The translations under genes and the position numbers were made by a program. A stretch of 64,000 bases of DNA. It comes from Posidonia oceanica. Its lineage: Eukaryota; Streptophyta; Magnoliopsida; Alismatales; Posidoniaceae. Below the pieces are notes generated by a model. The model did not search any database, had not been told where the DNA came from, and saw nothing but the letters and a program-made list of their open reading frames with translations. The DNA is taken from NCBI GenBank assembly GCA_037176725.1, contig JAZBRS010000035.1, forward strand, positions 47,502,001-47,566,000, written 5' to 3'. Positions within the stretch are counted from its first letter, which is position 1. The number at the start of each line of letters is the position of its first letter. Below, one piece after another: positions 48,012 to 61,023 of this stretch.

Positions 48012-48569
48012 ATTATAGACCATGGTTCTAATTCATCACAAGTATCATGGTTTCCAATCAACCTCCACTAAGAAAAAAAAACTAATGCTAATTTCGGTCA
48101 TTTAAACATTTATTCAAGAAATGTTGGTAAAAGACAACACATAATTGTCATGAGAAGCTCGTAAGACATTACAAGTGAGCGGGGGAAGGGGGGTGGGGGA
48201 GATGTTGTTGTGTATCTGAAAAGTATTGGAATTGATTTAGAGGGAAGTCAGTCAGTTTCTTGTTAATTATCCAAATCAAAGTGTTTGTACACAGTATAGG
48301 AAATGATTTAACAGGAAAGCAATTCTACTGCTTTCCAGGTATATGTAAACATTATGGAATTTGTTTCCCTATCCATCCATCAAGATTTCATTGGAATTCA
48401 CCCTATTATATAATCAAGGTATTGATATGCTCAATTTCATAGAATTCTTTCTTATAAATTAATAAATTTTACATAATCTATATTTCTTTGTTACGTAATG
48501 ATGAATTGAATAATATTATTTATTTTACATTTATATTTGTAACATAATATTTTATTAATTTATTTAAGA

Positions 48570-48905
48570 ATATATAATAATTATAATAGACTTTATCATC
48601 AAACATTAATGTATGATAATATAATATTATTTTATTTTATTTAAGATATAGAAATATTTTAATGAACCTTCCTGTCAAATAATGGTGTATGATAGTATTA
48701 AATTTTATTATTTAATAATATTTAAATATTTTAGTAATCTTTATTATCAAATAATCATATGCTATAATATTTATGTTATTTATATGGTAATTCCAATATT
48801 TTCAATAAACTTTGTTATCGAATAATGATGTATTGTAATTTTTATTTAATAATTATAATATTTTTAATAAACTTTGTTATCAAATAATAATGCATGAAAA
48901 GATTT
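48570..48905. repeat. Degenerate ~70-bp AT-rich tandem repeat
   Basis: Five spaced copies of a motif like AATAAACTTTGTTATCAAAT, near 48590, 48660, 48733, 48805 and 48866. The rest of 48020-49920 is AT-rich with no gene that I can support. Confidence 0.6.
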
Positions 48906-49924
48906 ATTTACAAATATATATGATTTCCTTCTAATTTCACACACATTCGAAGTTCATTTTCTTAGTATCATCTTAACATGCACAAACATCAGTAAATGAA
49001 TCAAAGAGAAATGAAATTCCATTACTTTCTAAAGAAACTCGATTCTTTTTTAGTTTAGAAATCCAATTGCAATCAAATTTTATGACCTTTATTGTACCTA
49101 ACACCAATCAACAATCTCACCAATAACTCCTAAAAGTCTCGCAAATGATAGACAACTTTTCACAGTGGTGTCACATCAGATTTTGGAGAATCTAATGTGA
49201 CTTATAATCTTAATCAATCATAATTGACATGACATAGAATCATATAAAGTTACATTTAATCAAATAATAGAATATGAGTTCTATTATGGAATAATCAATT
49301 GATTTTGAGATGAAATGTAATTTTTAAATTTAATTTTATTTTACATTTATAAGAAATACAATAATATATTATAGAATCTACTCTATATTAAAATAATAAA
49401 TCCAAAATCTGAATTTTCAATTAACCAACCAAAGAAGATTTTTCTTGATATGTTAAAAATCATGATTCTGAACTTCTTAATATTTTATGCTAAAATTTTG
49501 ATTCTAAGTTAATTTTGAATACCTAAAATTATTACCAAACACACCCATAATCAGGAAACTAGCGAATTTTTGGGAGTTGTCTAACTACTCCTGCACAGCA
49601 AGGTTCCCTTCTCCCTCCATCATTTGCTGTAGGTGGTGAACGTACCTTTCTTTCTTTGCAGTAAAATTTCATCCACTTCCCATGACATTGAGGGTCGTCA
49701 GCGTTGATTCCCAATCCAAATTACAACACTTGAAGGTGCAGTGAAGGAGTAAAAAGTAACCATCATCATCGATGGTGAGCAAGTAACGGTACGAGAAATG
49801 ACATGACGGCAGATGCTCAATATTGCAAGTAAAAATTAACAAGCACTCGCAGCGAGCAAAGGTATACGTATCAATCCAAGTTTAATTCACTTATAATAAC
49901 TTTAGAATCAACAATTACGTATGA

Positions 49925-50513
49925 AATATTTAAGTTGAAGTTTGATATGGTAGTTGATATTAATCTTTATTTAGCTCCATCTGTTCTTTATTTTAAGCTA
50001 TGTAAGACTAAATCTTAGGGTATTACGATATCTCTTATTTGAATATCTAATATCCTCGTCAGAATTTATAACCAGACGATGTAGTATTTTAAAAGTGACT
50101 CCAATTTATTTGAGTATAGTATTTATTTCTCACATTTTTGGTTAATCTAAGCTCTTATACCATTTATAATGACTCAAACTCAACTGACCTTTAACAACCT
50201 TAGACCAAAAAATCAAGCCTAAAATGCTGGATCGTTATGGATTTGAAGTTGTCATGGGCTAGTTGAGTCTAAGTCGTTACAAATGCTACTAGAGCTTGGA
50301 CTAGTCGGAATACACTCAAAGGAGTGAGAGCTACCTCTAGAATCCTACATCGCCTTATTATGATTATGGACTCTGACGAGGACGTCATATGCTCAAATGG
50401 AAGATTTTGTAACATCCTAAGATTTACACTCATATTACTTAAAAAAAGAAGTGAGTGTAGCTAAATAAAGATCAGAATCAATTACTATATTAACTTCAAC
50501 TTAAGTATTTTAG
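49925..50513. mobile_element. Fold-back (long inverted repeat) element
   Basis: 49925-50090 and the inverse of 50350-50513 align over about 165 bp, with shared stretches such as TTTAAGTTGAAGTT, CTTTATTTAGCT, TAAATCTTAGG and CCTCGTCAGA. The 260-bp centre is non-coding. Its termini and target duplication are not clear, so the superfamily stays open. Confidence 0.65.
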
Positions 50514-50889
50514 GATCGATTGTTCGGTCTGAGCTTGCTATGAGCTAATTAGACCTAGGTTGTTACAATGAAATCCCTAGTGAATGTTCTTGTAGATCTC
50601 ATCTAGACCCCTGAATGATCCAAATGTAGGTAGCTGCAAACCAATTGTACTTGTTGTGGATAGACAGCATGAGGATATAATAGTCTATATGTCCTTATTG
50701 TTCGGTGGAGTAAGCTCTAAGCTCCTGTTTGTTTCCAGAATAACTCATTGAATAAACCTAGAATAGAAATTAGTATTCCATTTGATTGTATAAAAATATG
50801 AATAAACTTAAAATAGTAATTCTTATTCTGATTTATTTATTCTAGAATAGTTATTCCACATGAGTGGTGGAATAAAATTATTCTGATGC

Positions 50890-53800
50890 TGTAGTAATCC
50901 CGGTGTTCGGATCGTCCATGTACGATGCCAAAGCTCGCGTACACCGATCGGAATCAGGTTCACTATTAGCGGCTGTGTCCGAGAAGGAAGATTTGACTTG
51001 GAAACACTTAAAAAAGGAAAAAAAGGAAAGAAAAGAAGAAGATAAGACAAATCAGAGTTGCCACCGTGTCTATTAAGTCGGAAGATAAGGAAAACTGGGG
51101 GAATGCGTGAATAAACACGCAAAACCAAGCAAAGGATGCAATGCGATGCAATGCAAATGAAATGAAATGCAATGAAATGCAATGATGTGACTCGTGCCTA
51201 GGATAAGGGCAATATGGTCATTGCGGGCCATGAGAAAGGGCAAGAACTCCTGTTACGTGCGGGGAAGGTGTTAGGCACCCCCGATACGCCCGAGAATCGG
51301 TCTTTCTAGGCTTACGCTCGCATACGCAGGGAAATACATACTTTGAATGCCTAAGTGCCATGACTGCCTAATTAGATGCTCATAGGTGTGCTCTAAGTGA
51401 TAGAATGCGTGCAAGGAATTAAACGTGCTATTTAAGCGCTCAGCAACGCTGTCTGTGTTCCGAACTGGGTGAATCCTGGTCCGTGAGAACTCCAGGCAGT
51501 AAGTATCATTATCCTATATGCAAATGCAGATGATAAAACAAAACATTGGTAAAACCAGGCAACGCAGGAGACATGCAAGAGAAAACAACGTCAAACACGC
51601 AAAATGGTACGAGAAACGAAGGTTGGCACGCAAAACGATGCAAGAAACAAAGCAGGCATGCAAAATGATGCAAGAAACGAAGCAGGCACGCGAAACGGTG
51701 CAAGAAACAAAGTGGGCATGCAAAACGGTGCAAAAGCAAGCGGACACGCAAAACAGTGCAAAAGCAAGCGAAAACAGGCGATGCAAGAACAAGTGAAACA
51801 AAACATCGTAAAAGCCATACAATGCAGATGCGAAAACATACAAAGGGGGAGAATAAGAGAAGTAAGGGGAGGCAAGCGGTGTAAGTGTGAAGACAAACAC
51901 TGCTTAAGGACCACGCAATGCAGGTGTGAAGACCTACAAGGGGAAAGAGAGCAAGCAGAGGGATCACCACTATCCTGTGACTGTTTTCTACTAAACCGTC
52001 CCACGATTTGTCTCGCATGCTGCCAAAAGCTCGCTGTGCAATCGGATCGTGGAAAAGGGGGAAGAAGGTCGCGATCAGTAGTGAGTCCAAGGGAAACTCA
52101 ACCCAAAGACACTAAGAGTACGCGAAAAGAGGAAATAGAGTGGATAGGCAAGAAGAGGAAGTCCTAATCTACATGCATGGAAAACGTAGTGCGAAAACAA
52201 TGCATGCAATGCAAGTGATATGCAATAAAGTGCTATGTAGAGATTCAGAAGGACTTACCTTGGAGATCTAAGGCCTGATCAGAGGTAAACTTAGTCAGCA
52301 TGGGAGTCCGTTCCATTAGGGTGATCCAAGTAGCTTGGTTGCGAAGATCTGGCGGTCCGATCGGGCGTTGCACAGGCCTCAAGATCAAAAGACCTAAGAA
52401 CCAGGGGAGGAGAAGGGATCTAAGTGTAAAAAGGTCCTAGGGGTGTGCAGAACAAGTCCTCCCACATACAAGGGAGCTAAAAATGCTTAAAAGTGTGCCA
52501 AAATGCTAAGTACAATGATGTATGGGTGCAATGCATGCAAAAATGCAAGAAAATGACCTAAATGTAATGTTTTTGAAAAGTTAGGGACTTATATGCAATG
52601 ATTTTGAAAAGTTAGGGACCTATATGCAATATTTTTGAAAATCTGGAGACCTAAATGCAATGTTTTTGAAAATCTAGGGGTCTAGATGCAATGTTTTTGA
52701 AAACCTGGGGGTTTGGATGCAATAAAAACAAGTTTCTGGGTTTTTTAATAATGCAATAAAGTTTAAAATAGGGATTAAATGAAATCTGAATGGACTAAGG
52801 ACCTAAATGCAAATGCAAAGAAATGCAGGGTCTGAAATGCAATGCAATATGGAAAAATGCAATTAAATGAATGCTGTGCATGCATACAGAGGACTAAAGT
52901 GCAATTTAAAAACATGCAGGAGCTAAAATGCAATTTAATATGGTAAAGTATGCAACTAAATGATTTTTCTAACATGCAGAGGACTGGAAAGCAATAATAA
53001 AATAAAACAGGATAAAAGTGCAATGCAATATGATAAAATAAGAGATTAAATGAATTTAACAACTGGACAGATGACTGATTTGCAAATAAAATAAACAGCA
53101 GGACTTAAAAGCAATGTAATAAGGTAAAAACAGGTATTTAAATGACATTTATCAACTGGAGGACTTAGATGCAAAATAAATAAATTGTTGAGCTAAAAAC
53201 TAAGAGACAGAAAAGTATTTTGAACTACAGTAGGACTAGCATGTAATAAAAATAAATAATAGGGCTAAAATTAAATAAAAACAAAAAGTTGTGAACTGCA
53301 GAGGACTAACATGCAATAAAAACAAATATCTAGGCTAAAAGTAAATGATATCAGAAGTTTTTTAACTACAGTTGGACTAACATGCAAATAAAAGAAACTA
53401 TATATTTTTCATGCAATTTTATATAGTTTTTATTCAGATTTAAATCAAACATAAACTGTAGTTGGACCTAAGAGTAAATAAATAAAACTATGAGGAACAA
53501 ATGCAATGTGATGGTAAAATATGTAAGTTAAAGAAAAATAAAACGAATCGTAAACGTACGGTATTAAAATATTGCACTTACTGTAGCATGTAGGTGCAGG
53601 TCGCCGGCGAAGCTGCTGTGCGGCGGAGAGGGGGCGGAGCTGCTTGGCGACGCGCGGGCTGGCCTGCGGGGGGTCCGCGCGGAGGTGCGGCTCGGGCTGG
53701 CGGGGCTCGACGGGCAGCGTGGCGGCATGGCGCGGTGGGCGTGCTGCTGCTCCGGCGACCGGCGTCGAAGAAGGTGACGAACTCCGGCGAGCTGCTAGCA

Positions 53801-55987
53801 GCGCTACGGAGCTCGGAATGCGGAAAAAAAAAGGGGACGGAGAGGGGAATGAGGCGGATCCGGTGGAGGACTTGGTTACCTTTTTCGCACGCCGGGGTGG
53901 TCTAGGTAGTTTCAGGGAAGTTTCTCTCTCTTCTCTTCTTTGTCTGTGTTGCTCTCACTGGAGGTGGCTCGCGGTGGTGGCCTCGTGGTGGCTTTGCGGT
54001 GGAATGAGGGAGAGCTGAGAGTGGTGAGGGCGTAAGGAAGAGGAGTTGGCCGGAGGTGCTGTCTATGGGTAGGTTTTTGTTCTCTCTCTCTCTTTGTTGC
54101 TCTCTCTTCTGTTGTTTTTTTTTCTTCTCTGGTCTGTGGGTTGTGGGTTCTTCTCCGTAAGCACAAGGAGAGGAGGTTCTGGGTTTGAGAGTGTGGTGTT
54201 TGCTCTGGTTTTTTTTTAGTCCTTCCACCTTCTCCTTTTTCCTCTTGGTTTGCTGGTTGGGTTTTGGTCTGTGAAGGTCTGTGTGGTCAAGGGAAGTGGT
54301 CAAGGCATGCGAGTGGGCTTGGCAGGAGTATGGTGGTGGAGTCAAGGGGGTGATGGTGAGGATCTTGGGTGTCAGCTAGGTTTTGAAAAAAAGGAGGAAG
54401 ATCACAGGAGAGGTGGAGTCTGTCTGGTTGTGGGAGGAGAGGAAGAGAAGAAGAAGAAGAGGTGAGGAAGTTGGGCTGTGGGCTGAGAAGGTGGGAAAAA
54501 GAAAAAAGGAAAGAAAGAAGAGAAGGAGAGGGGAGTGGGCTGGGCTTTGATGTGTAGGAGAAAAAAGAAAAATAAAAGGGAAAGGAAAGAAGGAAGAAAA
54601 GAAGGAGACAAAGAAGAAAAAGAAGAAGAAAAAAGAAAAAAGAGAAAATGAATTTGGGTTTTAGTTTTTTAAGTTGAATTTGTTTTAGAATTTTGAGTAA
54701 TTATTTTTAGGTTTTTCTTTTAAGTATTCTTTTAAGTTTGTTAGTAGTTTTTTAAGTTTTTCTCTTGATTTTTTTAATTGTTTAGATTTTCTTCTTGATT
54801 TAAGTTTTTTTTTGATTTTAAGCTTTTCAATTTTAAGTTTGTTAATTGTTTTTAAGTTTTTTTTAATTTGATTTTAATTGTTGATTGTTTTTGAGTTTGT
54901 TAATTTGATTTTAAGTTTGTCTTCCTTTTTAATTGTTAATTGTTTAGGTTTTCCTTTTAATTGTTTTCTCAAAGTTTTTTAATTGTTTTGATTGTTTAAG
55001 TTTTTTTTTATTTTGATTTTAAGTTTGTTAGTTGTTTTAATTTTTCTTTGATTATTTTAAGGTCTTTGATTGGATTTTTAGATTGTTTTTTAGGGATTTT
55101 GAGTGATTTTTCTTATGTTTGCTTCTTTAATTGTTTTTAATGGGTTTTGATTTGTTTTAATTGTCTTTGAGTTTTGAAATTTATTTTTTAATTGTTTTAA
55201 GTCTTGAAATTTGTTTTTTAGTTGTTTTAAATCGTTTTTAAGTCATTTAGTTTGTTTTAATTAGTTTTAACTATTTTTGGGTTGTTTCGATTTGCTTTTA
55301 ATTAGATTTTCTTTTGCATTATTTTTAGGTGTTTGATTTATTTTTCTGGTTGGATTTTTCTCTTTAATTGTTTTAAGAAGTGTTAAATGGGGCTGAGAAT
55401 GAGTTTAGAGAATGAGGGAGAAGAAGAAAGGGGGAGAATAGTGAAGAAAGAGAAAAGGATAATCACGAGAGAGAAAAAGAATAATTAGGAGAGAGAAAAG
55501 GATAATCAGGAGAGATAGGGAGAATAAAGACCTGAATTTGGAGGGATTTTGTATAGGTGTGTGGCCTAGGATTTCTAGGGTTTGTCCTAAGATTTGATCT
55601 AGGATTTTCTATGGGTTTAGATGGGATTTTGAAGGATTTTTGGAAGGTTTAGGGTTTAGGGTTTTGAGAGAGTTTTGGTTTGGGGTTTGGAGATGGGTTT
55701 TGGCTTAGGATTTGGAATGGATTTCAATAGGTTTTCTAGGGTTTTTGGATGGTTTTCTAGGTTGAAGAAAGGATGGATTTTCCTAGGATTTTTGTGTAGT
55801 TTTTTAGGTTAAAGAAAGGTTGGTTTTCCTAGAGTTTTTGTGTAGTTTTCTAGGTTGAAGAAATGTAGGTTTGATGTGGTTTTGGTTTAGAAAATGGGTG
55901 TGATTTTGGATTTGGTTTAGGTGTTGGTTTAGAAAGCCACCAAAGAGAGATTCTACCAATTCAGCCTGTCAAAATGGGGTGTCAACA
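50890..55987 (-). mobile_element. Complete 5,098-bp solo LTR of the giant gypsy-type family
   Basis: TGTAGTAATCC at 50890 to GGGGTGTCAACA at 55987, flanked by GATGC on both sides (50885-50889 and 55988-55992). No internal region remains, as expected after recombination between two LTRs. Blocks from the left: conserved GGTGTTAGGCACC region near 51267, short tandem array (51536-51790), ATGCAA-rich part (52200-53560), GC-rich part (53590-54000), purine-rich part (54420-54650), T-rich part (54650-55385), GGATAATC repeats (55390-55520) and the terminal part. It gives the reference length and boundaries for LTR1, LTR2, X and Y. Open frames within it have no recognisable product. Confidence 0.9.
51536..51790. 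repeat. ~30-bp tandem array inside the solo LTR
   Basis: Units like GATGCAAGAAACAAAGCAGG spaced about 30 bp. The position corresponds to the 90-bp arrays of LTR1 and LTR2. Confidence 0.8.
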
Positions 55988-55992
55988 GATGC

Positions 55993-58900
55993 ATACATGT
56001 ATACGGGATGTTTATTTTTTATATAAAAATAATACATATCTAATATGATGTATACATGCTTCAAATTAGATATATATTTTGTTAATTAAGTTGATTACTG
56101 TTAATATACATATTTTTTACTTATTCCAACACTTTTTCTAATACTTATTTCACCTTTCAACCAAAGTAGAATCTCTCTCTATACATACTTATTCACCTTT
56201 AAAATAAAATTACTTCTAAATATAACAATAATACTTTCAGAATACTAATACTACTTTCTACTTATTCCTAATTTTCTTATTCTACATTTAAAGAGTGGTT
56301 AAAACAAAATGCAAGAATAAACGGAGTTGATGTCTTCCAATTTCTTACCATATACCAACCATTGAATAGTCCCAGGAGGCATGGACTAAACAACCATCAC
56401 CTGAATGTTAAATGTCAAATGTCAAATGTCAAGAGAACAACCTTCCAGAGATCGAGGATTGGGCCAGATTTTATCCCATGACCTAAGCCACCATTGCGAG
56501 AAGTGTTTCGAATGGTATGATGTAAATGAGTATTCACCATCCATGTTGGTTTCCTGATGAGTTAAATCACGTGACAGGGCAGACTTCAAGCCAAAATCGA
56601 ACCAAATATATTTTCCAGAATCAGTAGAATAACAAGGGTAAAGTTGTAATTAAACTACTTATAGTAAGAATACAACCATGGTTAGATTTTAAAATGGTCA
56701 GTTGACTTATAGTCAATTGACGGTAGGGGTGATTTTTTAAAAATTACAAAATGAGGAGTGTTTGAATCATTTTTTGAAACTGATGAGTCAATTTATAATA
56801 AACTTAAAATAGAAGAGTAAATATAAAAATTACTCACCAAAGAAAGGTAAATAGAATAATTGGGCTTGGTAGGATTTAGTTTAAATAAGGGTAAAGTTGT
56901 AATTTAACCACATGCAGTAAGAATACAATTATAATTAGGTTTAGAAATTGTCATTTGACTCACAGTTAACTGGCTATAGGGGATGATTTAAAAAAAATTA
57001 CAAAAAGAGGAGTGTTTGAATCTTTTTTTTAAAGAAAGGGTCGATTTGTAATAAACTTAAAATAAAAGAGTATATATAAAAATTGCTCTATTTTTATTTC
57101 CCACATATCCTTTATATTTACATCCTGGACTTTTTGTCCATATCTTCGTACACGCACGCTGGTTTCTAGAACCCATCCAAAGAAATTCAGATCTATTTAC
57201 CATTAATATCTCATTTTAAAATATTTCTAATCTTCACTCGGTTGTTGAGAATCTCTTGATATGAAGCTTGGAATTTGCTGGAAGTTAGTGATGCATGACA
57301 ACTTAGCAATTGCATGTGAAATTTTATTTTATTAAGGAAAGATATATATATATCCTTTACTATATTTATATTTGTTATTAGTTTTCAAATACAAATATGA
57401 ATATGGATATATGTTGAATGTGAAAATCGAAAATTATATTTGATAAAATTTGGATACGGATAATTTTCCAAATAATCATCAAACATTGTCGAATACAAAT
57501 ACCATTAAAACAAAAAACAAATATCGAATATGAATGAAACGAATATGGTTAAAATCCAAAAGCATGCAAAAAAAAATTGAACTTGTGCAAAAGATAATAT
57601 AGACCAAACGTAATTTTGATAACAACTTGATGAAAATACAATCATAAAAATAATTATGAAATTAGAAACCTACAAATTTCAATATGAACTTGCTAAAATT
57701 ATGTTTCGTGCATTCACAAGAAAAATGTCAATATGCTAAAATAACAAAAAAATTATAGCAAATACTTAGAGTAATATATAATAATGGTCCACAATCATTA
57801 AGGAAGAGAGATTCAAGCTTGTCTACGATGATTATTCAACATCACTAAAATACATCATTAAAGTAACCATAACACAAAGTTAAAGTATTAAATAAGCAAA
57901 TAACACATCATACTACCAAATTCAAAATGATAAATCATCTTAAAAAAACACATCATCTTATTATTTCAATATGCTCGAAGATAAATCATCCTAAAAAAGT
58001 CATCACCCATAGTTCGGTACATGTGTTGCAAATTCCTCGAATGACCTTGTAATAAGAAGTGATAGGCAATAAACTAATCTTTGAAAGGACAGAAATTCAA
58101 AGATTGTGTGTAAAAATACCAAGTATATTATTAGGTTGTTCTCATAATATCACGGTAGATGTGTTCACAACAGAACATGACAGACATTTAAGCCAAATTG
58201 AAATCTGAACAAGTATCAACCTAAAGAAGATAAAACTACAAAATAAAAACTCGACATATCTACATGAATATGGTTTCATTACAAAAGGGAATTCTCAATT
58301 GAGAGAAATGAATACATAACCATGACAAAGTCGATTTGGTCACAACAAATCATGATAAACTTGTATGCCAACTTAATATATAAATTGCTATTGTCAAAAG
58401 ATTGATAAAATAACGAAATTAGTCATAATTGTAGGTTTATGACTCTATTTTGATTCAGAAAAAGAATCTCCTAATTTAGAGATGTTTGCTTGGAGAAATA
58501 AATAAGTAATAGAGCATAATAATTCAAAGATTCATAGAGACGGACAGAACTATAAGAAAACCTCAAATACGGTTTGATCATATCTCGAAGTTAATGAACT
58601 TATGAAATCAAAATGAATTACAATTACACGAATTTCAAATATTGAAGTTTTCTATAGGAAGTAATATACAGAATATTGTAGAAAGGTCAAGACATGAACT
58701 AGAGAAGTAGAGAACATTATAAATCTCAAGCATGTATAATACTACATAAGATAAGGAAGTCTGCTTTCAAAAGGAAGTTACAAAATGAATTTTAGATATA
58801 CCTAGATGGAGATCAGAATCAACTCATAACTAATTGAGATGTAGTTCGATTTCTACATGCAGATTGCAAAGTATAGTTTTCTACAATCAGTAGAACACCA

Positions 58901-59157
58901 ACTAGATGAACACCTATCTTACACCAACATCTAACCACAGATTGTTCCGAATGATTTTCTAGTTGTAATATTTTCATAAGTTGATTAATGATTTTATTGT
59001 CTTTTTAGTACCGAATATAGTTCATTTAGTATCTGATTGTTAACCAACAAACAAAAAAAACCCACATGTATTTCTAATTAGTGATGTTTACATCAATAGT
59101 TTCTTTTTAACTAACTATTTACATCAATAGTTTCACTTGATTATATAATTGCCTAAC
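55993..59157. other. AT-rich intergenic stretch, no gene seen
   Basis: I see no gene or complete transposon. The one clear structure is a direct duplication of about 201 bp (56635-56835 and 56888-57088), starting AGGGTAAAGTTGTAATT in both copies, separated by about 52 bp. Confidence 0.6.
56635..57088. repeat. Two direct 201-bp repeats
   Basis: Copies share AGTAAGAATACAA, TTTGACT/TTGACTTA, GAGGAGTGTTTGAATC and ATAAACTTAAAATA in order. Divergence is moderate, so this is an old local duplication or two related mobile fragments. Confidence 0.75.
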
Positions 59158-59473
59158 TGTTGGACCTAAGTCTTAATGCCCAATTTATGTGACTTAACCA
59201 ACTTGATTAGTGGACTAGCCTAATTATGAGACATGTTAGATTAAGTGGTGTATGAGGGATATTATAACACAGCTATGGAGTGTGCTATATAAGGGATATC
59301 CCTTTAGAGTTTCAATACACAACTACATAACATCTCTTCCAGTTCTTTTGCTTTGTCTTGAGAGACTCCCTCTATAGGAGCAGAGGTGGTTGCTGTGGGA
59401 ATACATAAGAGGAACGCTTCCGCATTAAGATCAACGGCATGACGACATCGGGTAAGCCCCATATAGTCTATCA
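59158..59473 (+). repeat. 5' LTR of the copia element
   Basis: 316 bp from TGTTGGACC to CTATCA, just before the primer binding site. TATATAA at 59286-59292 is a good TATA box, which places the transcript start some 30 bp further on. Confidence 0.8.
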
Positions 59474-59475
59474 AG

Positions 59476-59490
59476 TGGTACCAGAGCCAT
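59476..59490 (+). other. Primer binding site (initiator tRNA-Met type)
   Basis: TGGTACCAGAGCCAT is one base off the standard plant copia site TGGTATCAGAGCCA. It lies two bases after the LTR. Confidence 0.9.
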
Positions 59491-61023
59491 GTTTTGTCGT
59501 TGTTTTTGGATTTTAGGGAGGATTTCATCATATGGTTTTATTTGTACGTATTTGATTTTCGCGTACAACGATAAAATCATGAGAAAAATGTATTAAATAG
59601 AATATCCAGCCTTTTAAGTCGTGTGGAGGTTGTTTTCTGGCGATTCCTATACGTTCCCGCAAACGGGATTGTTTTTCAGGCCACACATGAGGCGAAATCG
59701 GCGTTTTCCGGCCATTCAAGTCGTTTTAAACGACCAGAATGGGATTTTAATGTCTTTTGTGGACTGTCGACGACTGGATTTGGTTCGCCGTGGCCGGAAG
59801 TGGCACGACGGCCAGATCCGGGCTCCTCCTGGGTGCCCAACTAGCGGCTGGGCGCCTGGGAGGCACCCATGCGGCGACTGAGTGCCCGTCGGAGGCCGCT
59901 GCGCCGCCGACACCTTTTCCCTTTCCCCTTTTTGGACTTTGTTAGGATTTCTAAGGTTAGTGGTAAACGGATCCAGCGCGGATCCGTTTATCCGATCTAC
60001 TTATTTATTTTATTTTGTAATAATTGCATATTAGTCTCTGCGGTTATGTTTTCTTATATCTGAGTTTTATTTTAATTAAAAAACTTTATAAAGTCCTCTA
60101 ATTTAATGAAAACCCCACAGAAATCTGTTATTTCCTTTTCATACTTGAATTTTCTGGTTGTAACATATAAGTTATCTGTTCTTGTGAAAACTCAGTAAGT
60201 TTCTAAAATATATGTTAGGTCCTGAAGTTTAAATATTTGTTCCAGAATGTAATTTTGCATGAACAGATTATAGTTTATGTTAGAATAAACTACTGCAGTT
60301 TATTTTAATTGCATTTCAGTTCATGTTTCCATGCTTCAATGATTAAATGTTTCTAGAAAGCATGTTTAAGGGTGATTTAGACTGAAATTTTGGGCTTAAT
60401 TATCTGAATATTTTATCCATGTAGTTTTTACGTATTTTGGATAAATTGATAATTATTTTTGTATATTACATTTAAAGACAAATTGGACCTATGTGTGACA
60501 GTTTTATATCCATGCTATCAAGGAGCATGCTTTAGCTATTTTAACATGTCATAAAGTTATTTTAGCATGATTAAAGATGTTTTACATATATTCTGTTCAA
60601 CTTTAAGGTTTCATGAATGCCACGTAATTTTTACTTTTAATTTGGATGACTTGGAATCTCACCTACATGACACCAAGTAAGAAAAATTGATTGTATTAAT
60701 TACATAAGTTTAGATTTAAATCTAATAATGATGATGTTCGAACTTGCATTTAAATAAATGAGATTAACAAGTCTTCACCAATGTGAAATTGTTATGCTTA
60801 TATCTAAATGGGTGGAATAATTCTATTTGTATAATTAATATGGAACGTTTTAGTATCCAACAATGCAATGTTACATAGATATTTATGTATGCAGAATTAG
60901 TTTCATGTTTATTTAATTTATAGCATATTGTTTTATCTACCAACGTAGAGTTATGATGATGCTATTGTTAAATATAAAGTTTTAATGTGAGTGATTTTTA
61001 CAGTTTTTTCTGTTGATAGAAGC
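59491..61023 (+). other. Leader of the copia element
   Basis: 59620-59950 is GC-rich with Gly/Pro-type codons in several frames; 60000-61000 is AT-rich. I recognise no protein. The length is unusual for a copia leader. Confidence 0.5.
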
